Assembly (NCBI RefSeq): GCF_009765965.1
Contig: NZ_LMUL01000014.1
Span: 1,358,127 to 1,422,126, forward strand
Length of the DNA stretch: 64,000 nucleotides
DNA from: Caulobacter sp. S45
GTDB taxonomy: Bacteria; Pseudomonadota; Alphaproteobacteria; Caulobacterales; Caulobacteraceae
Direction: 5' to 3'
Of the stretch, positions 53,585-61,412 are shown in pieces (positions within the stretch are counted from its first letter, which is position 1; each line of letters opens with the position of its first letter). A program made the translations under genes and the position numbers. The notes under the pieces are model-generated. The model saw nothing but the letters and a program-made list of their open reading frames with translations. It had not been told where the DNA came from and did no database searches.

Positions 53585-55223
53585 CGGCGCGCTCCAGCGG
53601 CCCAAGCGTGTCGTCGTCCACGGGACCGGACGCCAGGGGCGGGGCGCCTTCGGCCCGGTCGTGCGGCATGACGGCCTCCACCGGCGGAGCGTGGCGGCTC
53701 AGATTGGCGTCGGCCTCGCGGTCCACGCTCTGCTTCAGCCCGTCGATGCGGGTCTGCAGGTTGTCGGCGGACTCGGTGACGTAGGCGCGCAGGCTCGACA
53801 GCGCCGCCAGGTTGTCAGCCTGGACTCGCGCGGCGGTCTCGGCGGCGGACTGCATCTGGGCGGCGGCGCGCTCGGCGTTGGCGCGGCTGACCTCCAGGTC
53901 GGCGGTGGAGGTGACCGGGCCTCCGTGGCGATAAGTTTCAGGATCGGGGAAATAGGCGAAATAGGCGGGCGGCGCGTCGCTGCGTACCTGGGCGTTCTCG
54001 TCGCGATAGGCCTTGATCAGCGCCCCGCCCTGGCGAATCCACTCCGCCTCCGCATCGCGCGCCTCGGCCAGCCGCCGTCCGCCCAGCTCGGCCAGGGCCG
54101 ACAGGCGGTCGCGTTCCTGGGTCGCGGGGGCGTAGGTCGCCTCCAGGTCGGCCAGCACCTCGCGGCTCTCTTCCAGCGCCGCCGCCTTGGCCTCCGACAC
54201 CGTGTCCTCGTAGTCCAGCCGGGCGACGCGGTAGGCGTGGTCGTAGCGGCGATAGTCCCAGTAGCGGTCGGCCATGTCGTCCCAGGCCTCGCGGCTGGCG
54301 GCCAGATGGATCAGCAGGCCGAGCGCGAACAGGCCCCAGGAGAACAGGCTGGTCAGCCCTAGGATGCCGTGCTGCTTGATATGCGCCAGCGCGTCGAGCG
54401 CATGGCCAGCAAGGGTGCCGGAGGTCCCGGCGTCGGCGGCCTGCTCGGCCACCTCGCGGAAGTGGGCGGCGTAGATATTCCAGAAGAAGGCCAGCACCAG
54501 GGCGGCGACCGTGACGGTCCAGCCGATCGTGCGCTGCAGGTTGAAACGGTGGCCCACCAGCCGCCAGCCGACCCCGCCGCCCATTACGCCAAGCGAGATG
54601 TTGACCAGGCTGATGACGCCGGCCAGCACCACGCCGCCGACCCAGCCCTGCTCCGATATGCGGCGCAGCAGGAAGGCGTTGACGAAGCTCTCCAGCACGA
54701 AGGCGCCGACCAGGATAGCGAAGGGCAACAGCGTCGACTGGCGATAGGAGGCGGCCCGGTTCAGGCCATGGCGGCGGCGGAAATAGTTCAGGTCGCGCTG
54801 GGTCTCCAGCTCCTGTTCGCGCAGGGCCACCAGGTCCGAACGGCGCTCGGCCAGGACATGGCCGATGCGGCTGTCGATCTCGGCGCGGGCCTGCTCGGGC
54901 GTCAGGGCCGAAGGCACGCGCTTCTGGGCGACAGCGGCGGCCTGACCCATCTGGCCGGCGACCCAGGCGTTCAGCTCGCGCAGGCCGGTGGCGATGCGCC
55001 CGACGATCTGGGTCTCGGCGGCGTTGGGGGTAGTGGCGTTGCTTGACGGCTGGTTGCGGCGCCCGTCGTCCTGGGCGCCTTCCAGCACCCGCAGTTCGCG
55101 CTTGAGCCGGCCGAGCTCGGCCCGGTGCGCCTCGTCGATCTCGGGAATCCAGATCGGGCCGGAGCTGTCGTCGCGACCGCCCCGCAGCATCCCCATCAGT
55201 CCCGTTCCGGGCGCCTTCGCCAT
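53574..55223 (-). CDS. Four-helix membrane protein with long coiled coil
   Basis: 549 residues. A soluble helical N-terminus (1-160), then four membrane helices (~165-187, 195-220, 232-253, 287-308; e.g. PFAILVGAFVLESFVNAFLL), then ~230 residues of predicted coiled coil (EESREVLADLEATYAPATQE, VSRANAERAAAQMQSAAETA) and an acidic tail. The start has GAGGAGG 8 nt upstream. Translationally coupled to the vWA-like gene. I recognise no named family. The layout suggests a membrane scaffold or motor-like complex with its partner (inference). Confidence 0.8.
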   Translation of the reverse strand: MAKAPGTGLMGMLRGGRDDSSGPIWIPEIDEAHRAELGRLKRELRVLEGAQDDGRRNQPSSNATTPNAAETQIVGRIATGLRELNAWVAGQMGQAAAVAQKRVPSALTPEQARAEIDSRIGHVLAERRSDLVALREQELETQRDLNYFRRRHGLNRAASYRQSTLLPFAILVGAFVLESFVNAFLLRRISEQGWVGGVVLAGVISLVNISLGVMGGGVGWRLVGHRFNLQRTIGWTVTVAALVLAFFWNIYAAHFREVAEQAADAGTSGTLAGHALDALAHIKQHGILGLTSLFSWGLFALGLLIHLAASREAWDDMADRYWDYRRYDHAYRVARLDYEDTVSEAKAAALEESREVLADLEATYAPATQERDRLSALAELGGRRLAEARDAEAEWIRQGGALIKAYRDENAQVRSDAPPAYFAYFPDPETYRHGGPVTSTADLEVSRANAERAAAQMQSAAETAARVQADNLAALSSLRAYVTESADNLQTRIDGLKQSVDREADANLSRHAPPVEAVMPHDRAEGAPPLASGPVDDDTLGPLERAGGA

Positions 55224-55332
55224 GCAGCACCCTCCTCGGCGCTTTCCGTCTCTAGTCGATAGCTAATGCGCAGGCGTGGGCGAAGCGACCACATTGCGGC
55301 GAATTCACCTCAAACGTCGAGCCGGCTCAGCC

Positions 55333-56271
55333 TCAAGCACGCGGATGGGCCTTTTCATAGATCGCCAGCAGGCCCGCCGCATCCACCGCCGTGTACTTCT
55401 GGGTGGTGGACAGCGAGGCGTGGCCCAGCAACTCCTGGATCGAACGCAGATCGCCGCCGCCGGCCAGGATGTGGGTTGCGAACGAGTGGCGTAGCGCATG
55501 CGGGGTGGCGCTGTCGGGCAAGCCGAGCCGGCCGCGCAGACGCGCCACCAGGCCCTGGATGTAGCGCGGTCCCAGCGGCCCTCCCCGCTTGCCGCGGAAC
55601 AGCGCCTCGTCCGGGGCCAGGCGGAACGGGGCCTCGGCCAGATAGGCGTCGACCGCCGCGCGTACGGCCGGCAGCACCGGCACCAGCCGGGTCTTGGACC
55701 CCTTGCCCAGCACACGCAGGGTGTCGGGCAGCGGCGCCTCGGCCCGCTTTAGCCCCAACGCCTCCGATATGCGCAGGCCGCAGCCGTAGAGCAGGGTCAG
55801 CACCGCCGCATCGCGCGCGGTCTCCCAGGGTTCGCGGTCAGGGTCTTCCTCGGCCTCGGTGATCAAGCCGCGCGCATGGTCCTCCGACACCGGCCGCGGC
55901 TGGGTCGGCTTGACCCGGGGTCCGCGCACGAGCGCCATGTTCGGATTGGCGACGCCCAGTCGCCGGTCGGCCCAGTGGAAGAAGCTGCGGATCGCCGACA
56001 GGTGGCGGCTCAGCGAACGCGGCGACAACGGCGTCTCCCCGCCCCGCCGGTGGGCCATGTAGGCGCGCACCTCGGCGGCCGAGAGGTCCGACAGCACCGC
56101 CAGCGACAACCGCTCGCCGCGATGGACCTCGATGAAGGCGAAGAAGGCTTGCAGGTCGTCGCGATACGCCTCCAGCGTCAGCGGAGACGCGCGGCGCTCG
56201 TGGGCGAGGTAGCCCATCCAGGCTTCGAGCGCCTGCTGGGCGTTGCGGGGCGTGGCATCGTGATCGCTCAC
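55333..56271 (-). CDS. xerC: Tyrosine recombinase XerC
   Basis: 312 residues; chromosome dimer resolution at dif with XerD. Core-binding domain HERRASPLTLEAYRDDLQAF; catalytic residues Arg in YGCGLRISEALGL, Lys in GKGSKTRLVPV, HxxR in TPHALRHSFATH, His in LLGHASLSTTQ and nucleophile Tyr in KYTAVD (~293). GTG 56271 is used because the upstream frame runs into the palindromic repeat. The DUF484 gene lies upstream on the same strand, a common proteobacterial pairing. Confidence 0.92.
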   Translation of the reverse strand: MSDHDATPRNAQQALEAWMGYLAHERRASPLTLEAYRDDLQAFFAFIEVHRGERLSLAVLSDLSAAEVRAYMAHRRGGETPLSPRSLSRHLSAIRSFFHWADRRLGVANPNMALVRGPRVKPTQPRPVSEDHARGLITEAEEDPDREPWETARDAAVLTLLYGCGLRISEALGLKRAEAPLPDTLRVLGKGSKTRLVPVLPAVRAAVDAYLAEAPFRLAPDEALFRGKRGGPLGPRYIQGLVARLRGRLGLPDSATPHALRHSFATHILAGGGDLRSIQELLGHASLSTTQKYTAVDAAGLLAIYEKAHPRA

Positions 56272-56289
56272 TAAGGGTCGCCCTGTCTG

Positions 56290-56395
56290 TGCGTCCTTCG
56301 AGACGCCCCTTTGGGGCTCCTCAGGATGACGGAGGTTTTTGCAATCACCAAACCTCGTCATGCTGAGGAGCGCGAAGCGCGTCTCGAAGCACGCG
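56290..56395. repeat. Palindromic intergenic repeat, copy 2 (inverted)
   Basis: ~106 bp; its reverse complement closely matches 51429-51535, including CTTCGAGACGCGCTTCGCGC and CATCCTGAGGAGCCCCAAAG. It lies between DUF484 and xerC, only ~18 bp before the xerC start, so a hairpin here could uncouple or attenuate xerC expression. Confidence 0.8.
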
Positions 56396-56408
56396 GCACG
56401 CAAAACGC

Positions 56409-57098
56409 CTAGTGACGTGGCGGCGGCCACCGCTCGCCCAAGCGCTCGACCACCTGGCCGACGAAGGCGATCAGCTCCACGCCCATGTCGGCGGTGAAGC
56501 CGTCCGGGTCGCCGGAACCGAAGGCCACCAGGCCGGAGCGGCTGGGGTCGAACAGGCTCATGCGCACCAGGGCGACGCTGCGCACCCGCTCCGCCGCCTC
56601 GCCGAATATCTCGTGGCCCCCGGTGCAGGGACCCACGCCGCACAGCCGGCCGGGCTCCAGGATATAGCCGACCAGCCCCACGGGCAGGTTGCGCCAGCCG
56701 GGAGGCGCCGCGCCCTCGACGCCGACGGCGGCGGTCTCCAGCCCGAAGCGGCGTTGGGCGCCCTCGTTCAGGCGAAAGGCGAGATCGGCGCTGTTGCGGG
56801 CCTCCAGCAGGTCGAGCACCAGGGCGTGGACCTCGGCCTGGGCGGCGAAGTTGGCGCGGGCGATGTCTTCCACATCCTGGCGGGCGGAGCTTTCGCGGTC
56901 GCGGGCGGCTTCCAGACGCGCCAAGGCGGCGGGGCCGAACTCCAGCACGTTGGCGGCGTGCGGGCGCAGACCCAGCGCCTGCAACAGCGTGACGTCGTCG
57001 CGCACCAGTTCCGGGCGGAGCATGATCAGGGAGCGCGCCGCGTCCCAGTCCGCGCCGCCTTCGAGGTTCAGCCCCTCGCCGCTGAGAATTTCCGTCAT
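56409..57098 (-). CDS. DUF484-family (GAF-like) protein
   Basis: 229 residues. Pattern: an N-terminal HPELL-like segment here as LRPELVRDDVTLLQ, a coiled-coil stretch (AALARLEAARDRESSARQDV), and a C-terminal GAF-like domain (SVALVRMSLFDPSRSGLVAF GSGDPDGF). Function unknown; the genomic link to xerC is conserved in many proteobacteria. ATG 57098 has GAGGCG upstream. Confidence 0.87.
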   Translation of the reverse strand: MTEILSGEGLNLEGGADWDAARSLIMLRPELVRDDVTLLQALGLRPHAANVLEFGPAALARLEAARDRESSARQDVEDIARANFAAQAEVHALVLDLLEARNSADLAFRLNEGAQRRFGLETAAVGVEGAAPPGWRNLPVGLVGYILEPGRLCGVGPCTGGHEIFGEAAERVRSVALVRMSLFDPSRSGLVAFGSGDPDGFTADMGVELIAFVGQVVERLGERWPPPRH

Positions 57099-57195
57099 GC
57101 CACGCCTCACGCGCCGAAACGGCGCCCGGCGCGATCAGGTCAGAACGAGGTTAAGGTTCGTTTTACGACGTTTGGAAACCGTCGTAGGGGCGGCG

Positions 57196-57423
57196 TCAGT
57201 GGGCGGTCTTGCGGCTCATGAAGAAGGCCACGCCCATGATCACCACGGCCACGATCAGGCCCAGCAGGAAACCCGCGTGGGCGCACAACCAGATGGTCAG
57301 CAGCGCGACCAGGGCCGCTACGCCGGCGGAGCACCAATGGACCATGCTGTTGAACAGGGTGTAGGTCGAACGCTGGTCGGCGACCGTCATCTCGCCCCGG
57401 TGATACTCGCCCTGCTGCGCCAT
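57196..57423 (-). CDS. aa3-type cytochrome c oxidase subunit IV
   Basis: 75 residues. A conserved N-terminal soluble segment (EYHRGEMTVADQRSTYTLFN, MVHW) is followed by hydrophobic helices (AGVAALVALLTIWLCAHAGF, LIVAVVIMGVAFFM). This is the small alphaproteobacterial COX IV subunit of the inner-membrane aa3 oxidase. The other oxidase genes are not in this window. Confidence 0.85.
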   Translation of the reverse strand: MAQQGEYHRGEMTVADQRSTYTLFNSMVHWCSAGVAALVALLTIWLCAHAGFLLGLIVAVVIMGVAFFMSRKTAH

Positions 57424-57543
57424 CGTATATCCTCGGCCTTCTCGCTCCTGGGCGACCTACAACATAGGCCCGCTTCGCTCAAGCCGGCGCGGCGATCAGA
57501 GCCCTGAGGATGGACTTCGAAGCCAATCTTTCAGCGTTCGTCC

Positions 57544-58800
57544 CTACCGCTCGGGCGGCGGGGGCGGCGGAACGCTGGCGGAAACCCCGCCTTCGGTCTT
57601 GAGCTGCTGGATCAGCGCATAGCTCAGATAGCCGTCCGCCGGCAGGCCGCGGGTCTTTTGCCAGCCGCGCGCGGCCTGGCGGGTCTTCAACCCCAGCACC
57701 CCATCCACCGCGCCGACATCGTAACCCATGCGTTGCAGCGACTCCTGCGCGGCGATGCGATCCGAGCGCGAGATCGGCAGGTCGTCGGGCCAGGGCCGGG
57801 TCAGCGGCGCGGCGCCTCCGATCCTCTGGCCCAGCAGGTCCACCGCCAGGGCGTAGGAGGTGGAGTTGTTGTAGGCGCGGATGGCGAAGTGGTTGGGGAA
57901 GGCCAGGAAGGCCGGCCCGGTCCAGCCCGAGGGCAGCAGCAGTTGCGCCGGCTCGTCGACAATCGGGCCATACAAAGGAGCCGAGGCCGGACGTAGGCCG
58001 AGCCCACGCCACACCGCCCAGGGCTGCTTCACCCCTTCCGCCAGACCATAGTCGAAACTCGCCGGCAGGACGACCTCGCGGGTGCAGGCCTCGCCCCGGC
58101 GCCAGGCCGCCTTGCGCTGCAGGAAGTTGGCGGCCGACGACAGGGCGTCGTTGGCCGATCCCCAGATGTCGCGCCGCCCGTCGCCGTCGCCGTCCACCGC
58201 GAACGACAGGTAGTCCTCCGGCGTGAACTGGGTCTGGCCCATGGCCCCGGCCCAGGAGCCCTTGAGCTGTTCGCGGCTGGCCTGGGCGGTGAACAGGATG
58301 CGCAGCGCCGCCAGCAGCTGGCCCTCCGCCCAGTCCTTGCGCCGCCCCTCCGCCGCCAGGGTGGCCAGGGACCGGATCACGTCCATGTCGCCCTGGATGC
58401 GGCCGAAGCTCGACTCCACGCCCCAGATCGCCACCAGAATCTCGGCCGGCACGCCGTACTCGGCCGAGGTCGCGGCCAGCCACGGGTTGGCGTCGCGGCG
58501 CGAACGGCCCTCGGCGATGCGGCTGTCGGCCACCACGCCCTTGATATAGTCGCCGATCGGCTTGGACAGTTCGGGCTGGCGCGAATCGGCGGCGATCACC
58601 CGCGGGTCGGGCTGCAGTCCCTGGAACACCGCCTCGATCTGGGCGCGCGACCAGCCGGCGCCGGCTGCGCGGTCGACGAAACCCTGCATCCAGGCGCTAA
58701 ACAGCGCGTCGCTTCCCGGCGGCGCCGTGCCCGGCCCCCAGACCGACACCGGCGCTGCGACGACGCCGGAAACGGACATGAGGAAGGCGCGACGATCCAT
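57544..58800 (-). CDS. MltB-type lytic murein transglycosylase with PG-binding domain
   Basis: 418 residues. Tat/Sec-like N-terminus (MDRRAFLMSVSGVVAAPV), catalytic Glu129 in AIWGVESSFGRIQGD, MltB blocks GSWAGAMGQTQFTPEDYL and AFPNHFAIRAYNNSTSYALA, and a C-terminal peptidoglycan-binding_1 domain (LQRMGYDVGAVDGVLGLKTR). It cleaves the MurNAc-GlcNAc bond, forming 1,6-anhydro ends. The C-terminus is proline-rich (VPPPPPPER). Confidence 0.93.
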   Translation of the reverse strand: MDRRAFLMSVSGVVAAPVSVWGPGTAPPGSDALFSAWMQGFVDRAAGAGWSRAQIEAVFQGLQPDPRVIAADSRQPELSKPIGDYIKGVVADSRIAEGRSRRDANPWLAATSAEYGVPAEILVAIWGVESSFGRIQGDMDVIRSLATLAAEGRRKDWAEGQLLAALRILFTAQASREQLKGSWAGAMGQTQFTPEDYLSFAVDGDGDGRRDIWGSANDALSSAANFLQRKAAWRRGEACTREVVLPASFDYGLAEGVKQPWAVWRGLGLRPASAPLYGPIVDEPAQLLLPSGWTGPAFLAFPNHFAIRAYNNSTSYALAVDLLGQRIGGAAPLTRPWPDDLPISRSDRIAAQESLQRMGYDVGAVDGVLGLKTRQAARGWQKTRGLPADGYLSYALIQQLKTEGGVSASVPPPPPPER

Positions 58801-58924
58801 ACTCTCAAGCTAACGGAACACCTGCGATTACAACAGTCAAAACCCCGACACCGTCATCGACATGACACTGGACAGCATCACCTCTCTCGCGCATGAGTTG
58901 CCGAGCGTAAGAGGACGTCTGACG

Positions 58925-59374
58925 ATGCGCATCCGGTTGCTGGAACGGTTCTTCCTGGTCGCCGCCAGCGGCGCTGTCGCCGTCGCCCTGGCGGGTTGCG
59001 TCGGGGAGACGGTCGCCCCGCCCGTCGCCTCGACCGCCCCGAACGCAGGCAGCCCTCCGGTCATCGACGAGATCACCCAAAGGACGGTGCGGCCGGTCTA
59101 CGACACCGTGGTCAACGAGTTCCACTTCCACGACGCCGACGGGGACGTCCGCTTCATCCATCGCGACCTGGTGGAGACCAACGGCCCGATCGAAAAGGTG
59201 CAGGACGGCCTGGTCCGCCTGCCGCCCGAGATGCAGAAGCGCGGCGCCATCTATATCGGATACGTGCGGTGTGGGCCGAACAGCTATCACATGAAGATGC
59301 GGGCCTATCTGATCGACGACGCCGGCAACCGCAGCAACACCATGGACTATACGGTGCACTGCAACGGCGGCTGA
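58925..59374 (+). CDS. Putative lipoprotein
   Basis: 149 residues. The signal ends in a lipobox VALAGC; the lipid-modified Cys is at ~25. The mature part is small and soluble (VYDTVVNEFHFHDADGDVRF, RCGPNSYHMKMRAYLIDDAG), with one Cys pair that may form a disulfide. ATG 58925 follows AGAGGA; the longer frame from 58862 has no better site. I do not recognise the family. Divergent from the transglycosylase gene. Confidence 0.7.
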   Translation: MRIRLLERFFLVAASGAVAVALAGCVGETVAPPVASTAPNAGSPPVIDEITQRTVRPVYDTVVNEFHFHDADGDVRFIHRDLVETNGPIEKVQDGLVRLPPEMQKRGAIYIGYVRCGPNSYHMKMRAYLIDDAGNRSNTMDYTVHCNGG

Positions 59375-59439
59375 GCAGGATGGCGACGCCGGCGCCCCCT
59401 TGACGCGCCCGCCCCGTTTCCTTAAACAGCCGCCTCCAT

Positions 59440-59467
59440 CCCGCACGTTAATCCGCGCGGGGTTTTT
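59440..59467 (+). terminator. Possible terminator after the lipoprotein gene
   Basis: CCCGC (59440-59444) and GCGGG (59457-59461) can pair across a 12-nt loop and are followed by TTTTT. The stem is short, so support is moderate. It lies just before rpmJ. Confidence 0.4.
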
Positions 59468-59487
59468 CTATTTGCGGAATAGCGGTC

Positions 59488-59613
59488 ATGAAGGTCAGAA
59501 GCTCGCTCAAGTCCCTGAAGAACCGTCACCGGGACTGCAAGCTCGTGCGCCGCAAGGGCCGCGTGCTGATCATCAACAAGACCGACCCGCGCTTCAAGGC
59601 CAAGCAGGGCTGA
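59488..59613 (+). CDS. rpmJ: 50S ribosomal protein L36
   Basis: 41 residues: [20 protein letters not shown] and [20 protein letters not shown]. This is the typical alphaproteobacterial Cys-poor L36, where only one of the zinc-ligand Cys remains. Too short for common ORF cut-offs. Encoded alone, with hairpins on both sides, as usual in this class. Confidence 0.96.
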   Translation: MKVRSSLKSLKNRHRDCKLVRRKGRVLIINKTDPRFKAKQG

Positions 59614-59664
59614 TCCAGCCCGCAGGTTCCGCTTCGGCGGGACTGTCGCGCCTTCGTTTTTCTA

Positions 59665-59695
59665 CAGCCCGTCGCCTCCCGCGGCGGGCTGTTTT
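59665..59695 (+). terminator. Rho-independent terminator after rpmJ
   Basis: CAGCCCGTCGC (59665-59675) pairs with GCGGCGGGCTG (59681-59691), with one G-T wobble, and is followed by TTTT. Confidence 0.65.
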
Positions 59696-59796
59696 CGTTG
59701 GCGGCCGGCGTTTCGCCGCCTGTGCGCCGATGCGCGTTGAAGCGTCCGCTCGCCCCCGCTAGGTTCCCCCTTCGTCTTTTTCCGGAGTTCCGCCCC

Positions 59797-60072
59797 ATGG
59801 CCGACGACGCCTCGTTCGAGTCCAATGCCGACATCCTCACCTCGGCCGCCCAAGGCCGGCTGAAGAGCTTCATCGAGCGGATCGAGCGGCTGGAAGAAGA
59901 CAAGGCCGCCGTCTCCGCCGACCTCAAGGAGGTCTATTCCGAGGCCAAGGGCGAGGGCTTCGACACCAAGATCCTGCGCAAGGTCGTGCGCCTGCGCAAA
60001 CAGGACAAGGTGAAGCGCGACGAGGAAGAGGCGCTGATCGACCTCTACCTCTCCGCCATCGGCGGCCTCTAA
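59797..60072 (+). CDS. gapR: GapR-family (DUF2312) DNA-binding protein
   Basis: 91 residues, nearly all helical: [73 protein letters not shown]. Caulobacter GapR is an essential tetrameric clamp that binds overtwisted DNA ahead of replication and transcription machinery and stimulates topoisomerases. The match covers the whole length. ATG 59797 has CGGAG upstream; the longer open frame from 59698 overlaps the terminator. A paralogue of the main gapR cannot be excluded. Confidence 0.87.
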   Translation: MADDASFESNADILTSAAQGRLKSFIERIERLEEDKAAVSADLKEVYSEAKGEGFDTKILRKVVRLRKQDKVKRDEEEALIDLYLSAIGGL

Positions 60073-60092
60073 GGTCTTCCCTTCCCGCCCCG

Positions 60093-60470
60093 ATGAAAAA
60101 GGCGCGGGCGCTTCGCACCATTCGCCGGCTGAAACTGAAGGCCGGCGAAACGGAGCTGTCCGACTGGGAGGGGGAGTTCCTCGACAGCGTGGAGACGCGG
60201 ATCGGAACGTATGGCCGCGCCTTCGCCGACCCGGAGAAGGGCGACCGCGAGAGCGCCCTGTCGATCCTCCAGGCCCGCAAGCTGAGGGAGATCGGGGCCA
60301 AGGCCGATGGCGAGACGCCGGCGCGCAAAGGCGGCCGGACTAGGCCGCCCTCCGCCAAGGCCCGCCCAGACAAGACCGACGCGAGCAAGGACGGCGCGAA
60401 CAAGGGTGCCGCGTCCAGGCCCGGAATGATCCGGCGTAAACCTTTTGGCGCCCGCAAGCGTGACAGCTAG
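60093..60470 (+). CDS. Basic hypothetical protein with disordered tail
   Basis: 125 residues. A helical N-terminal region (LKAGETELSDWEGEFLDSVE, GTYGRAFADPEKG) precedes a strongly basic, low-complexity C-terminus (ARKGGRTRPPSAKARPDKTD, MIRRKPFGARKRD). It begins 20 nt after gapR and may be co-transcribed. The basic tail suggests nucleic-acid contact, but no family is recognised. Confidence 0.65.
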   Translation: MKKARALRTIRRLKLKAGETELSDWEGEFLDSVETRIGTYGRAFADPEKGDRESALSILQARKLREIGAKADGETPARKGGRTRPPSAKARPDKTDASKDGANKGAASRPGMIRRKPFGARKRDS

Positions 60471-60491
60471 GCTCTCCGCACCGGAGGCCAC

Positions 60492-61412
60492 GTGACCCCA
60501 GCCCTCGACCTGCAACAGGTCAACAAGCGCTACGGCGACTTCCACGCCGTGCGCGACCTCGGCTTCTCCGTGGAGCCAGGGACCATCTTCGGCTTCCTGG
60601 GCCCGAACGGGGCCGGCAAGACCTCCACCCTGCGCATGGTGCTGGGCCTGATCCCGCCCACCTCGGGACGGATCACCGTGCTGGGCGCCAGCGACCCGAC
60701 GACAGTGCGCGACCGCATCGGCTTCCTGCCCGAGGAGCGCGGCCTGTACCGCCGGATGACCCCGGTCGAGGCGGTGGTGTTCTTCGCCGGGCTGAAAGGC
60801 GTGCCGGCGGCCAAGGCGAAGCGACGCGGGATCGAGCTGCTGGAATCCCAGGGCCTGGGCGACGCCCTGAACCGGCCGATGAAGGCTTTGTCCAAGGGCA
60901 TGGCGCAGAAGGTCCAACTGGTCTGCGCCCTGGCCCACGACCCCGAACTGGTGATCCTGGACGAGCCCTTCTCCGGGCTGGACCCGGTCAATCAGCAGGG
61001 GCTGGAGGAACTGATCCGCGGACTGGCCGATCGCGGCGCGACGGTGATCTTCTCCACCCATGTCATGGCCCATGCCGAGCGGTTGTGCCGGCGCATCGTG
61101 CTGATGGCGCGCGGGCGCAAGGTGTTCGACGGCACCGTGCGCGAGGCCTGCGCCTCGGCGACCCAGCGGCTGGTGCTGGAGGGCGCGATCACCCGCGAAC
61201 AGGCCCTGGCTCTGCCGGGCGTGGTCTCGGTGGAAGCGGCGCGGATCGAGGACGACGGCCCCATGCGCCTGCTGGCGGACCTGGCGCGCGACGCCCAGCC
61301 CCAGGCCGCGCTCAAGGCCGCCTTCGAGCGAGGGCTGGACCTGACCCAGTTCCGGGTCGAGGCGCCCACCCTGCACGAGGCCTTCATCGTGCTGACAGGA
61401 GGCGCAGCGTGA
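60492..61412 (+). CDS. ABC transporter ATP-binding protein (NatA-like)
   Basis: 306 residues. Walker A FLGPNGAGKTSTLRM, signature LSKGMAQKVQ, Walker B LVILDEPFSGLDP and H-loop VIFSTHVMAHAERL. The C-terminal DUF4162 extension (LVLEGAITREQALALPGVVS) is typical of ABC-2 exporters of the NatA class. GTG start. It overlaps the permease gene by 4 nt (GTGA). Confidence 0.93.
   Translation: MTPALDLQQVNKRYGDFHAVRDLGFSVEPGTIFGFLGPNGAGKTSTLRMVLGLIPPTSGRITVLGASDPTTVRDRIGFLPEERGLYRRMTPVEAVVFFAGLKGVPAAKAKRRGIELLESQGLGDALNRPMKALSKGMAQKVQLVCALAHDPELVILDEPFSGLDPVNQQGLEELIRGLADRGATVIFSTHVMAHAERLCRRIVLMARGRKVFDGTVREACASATQRLVLEGAITREQALALPGVVSVEAARIEDDGPMRLLADLARDAQPQAALKAAFERGLDLTQFRVEAPTLHEAFIVLTGGAA

Noticed and set aside
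52733-55223. Membrane pair as a known Zorya-type (MotAB-like) defence system
   Set aside because: No MotA/MotB peptidoglycan-binding signature, helicase or nuclease gene is adjacent; only the general idea of a membrane complex is shared.
60069-61376. 435-codon minus-strand frame opposite the ABC ATPase
   Set aside because: The plus strand has Walker A, signature and Walker B motifs; the minus frame has none of any family.
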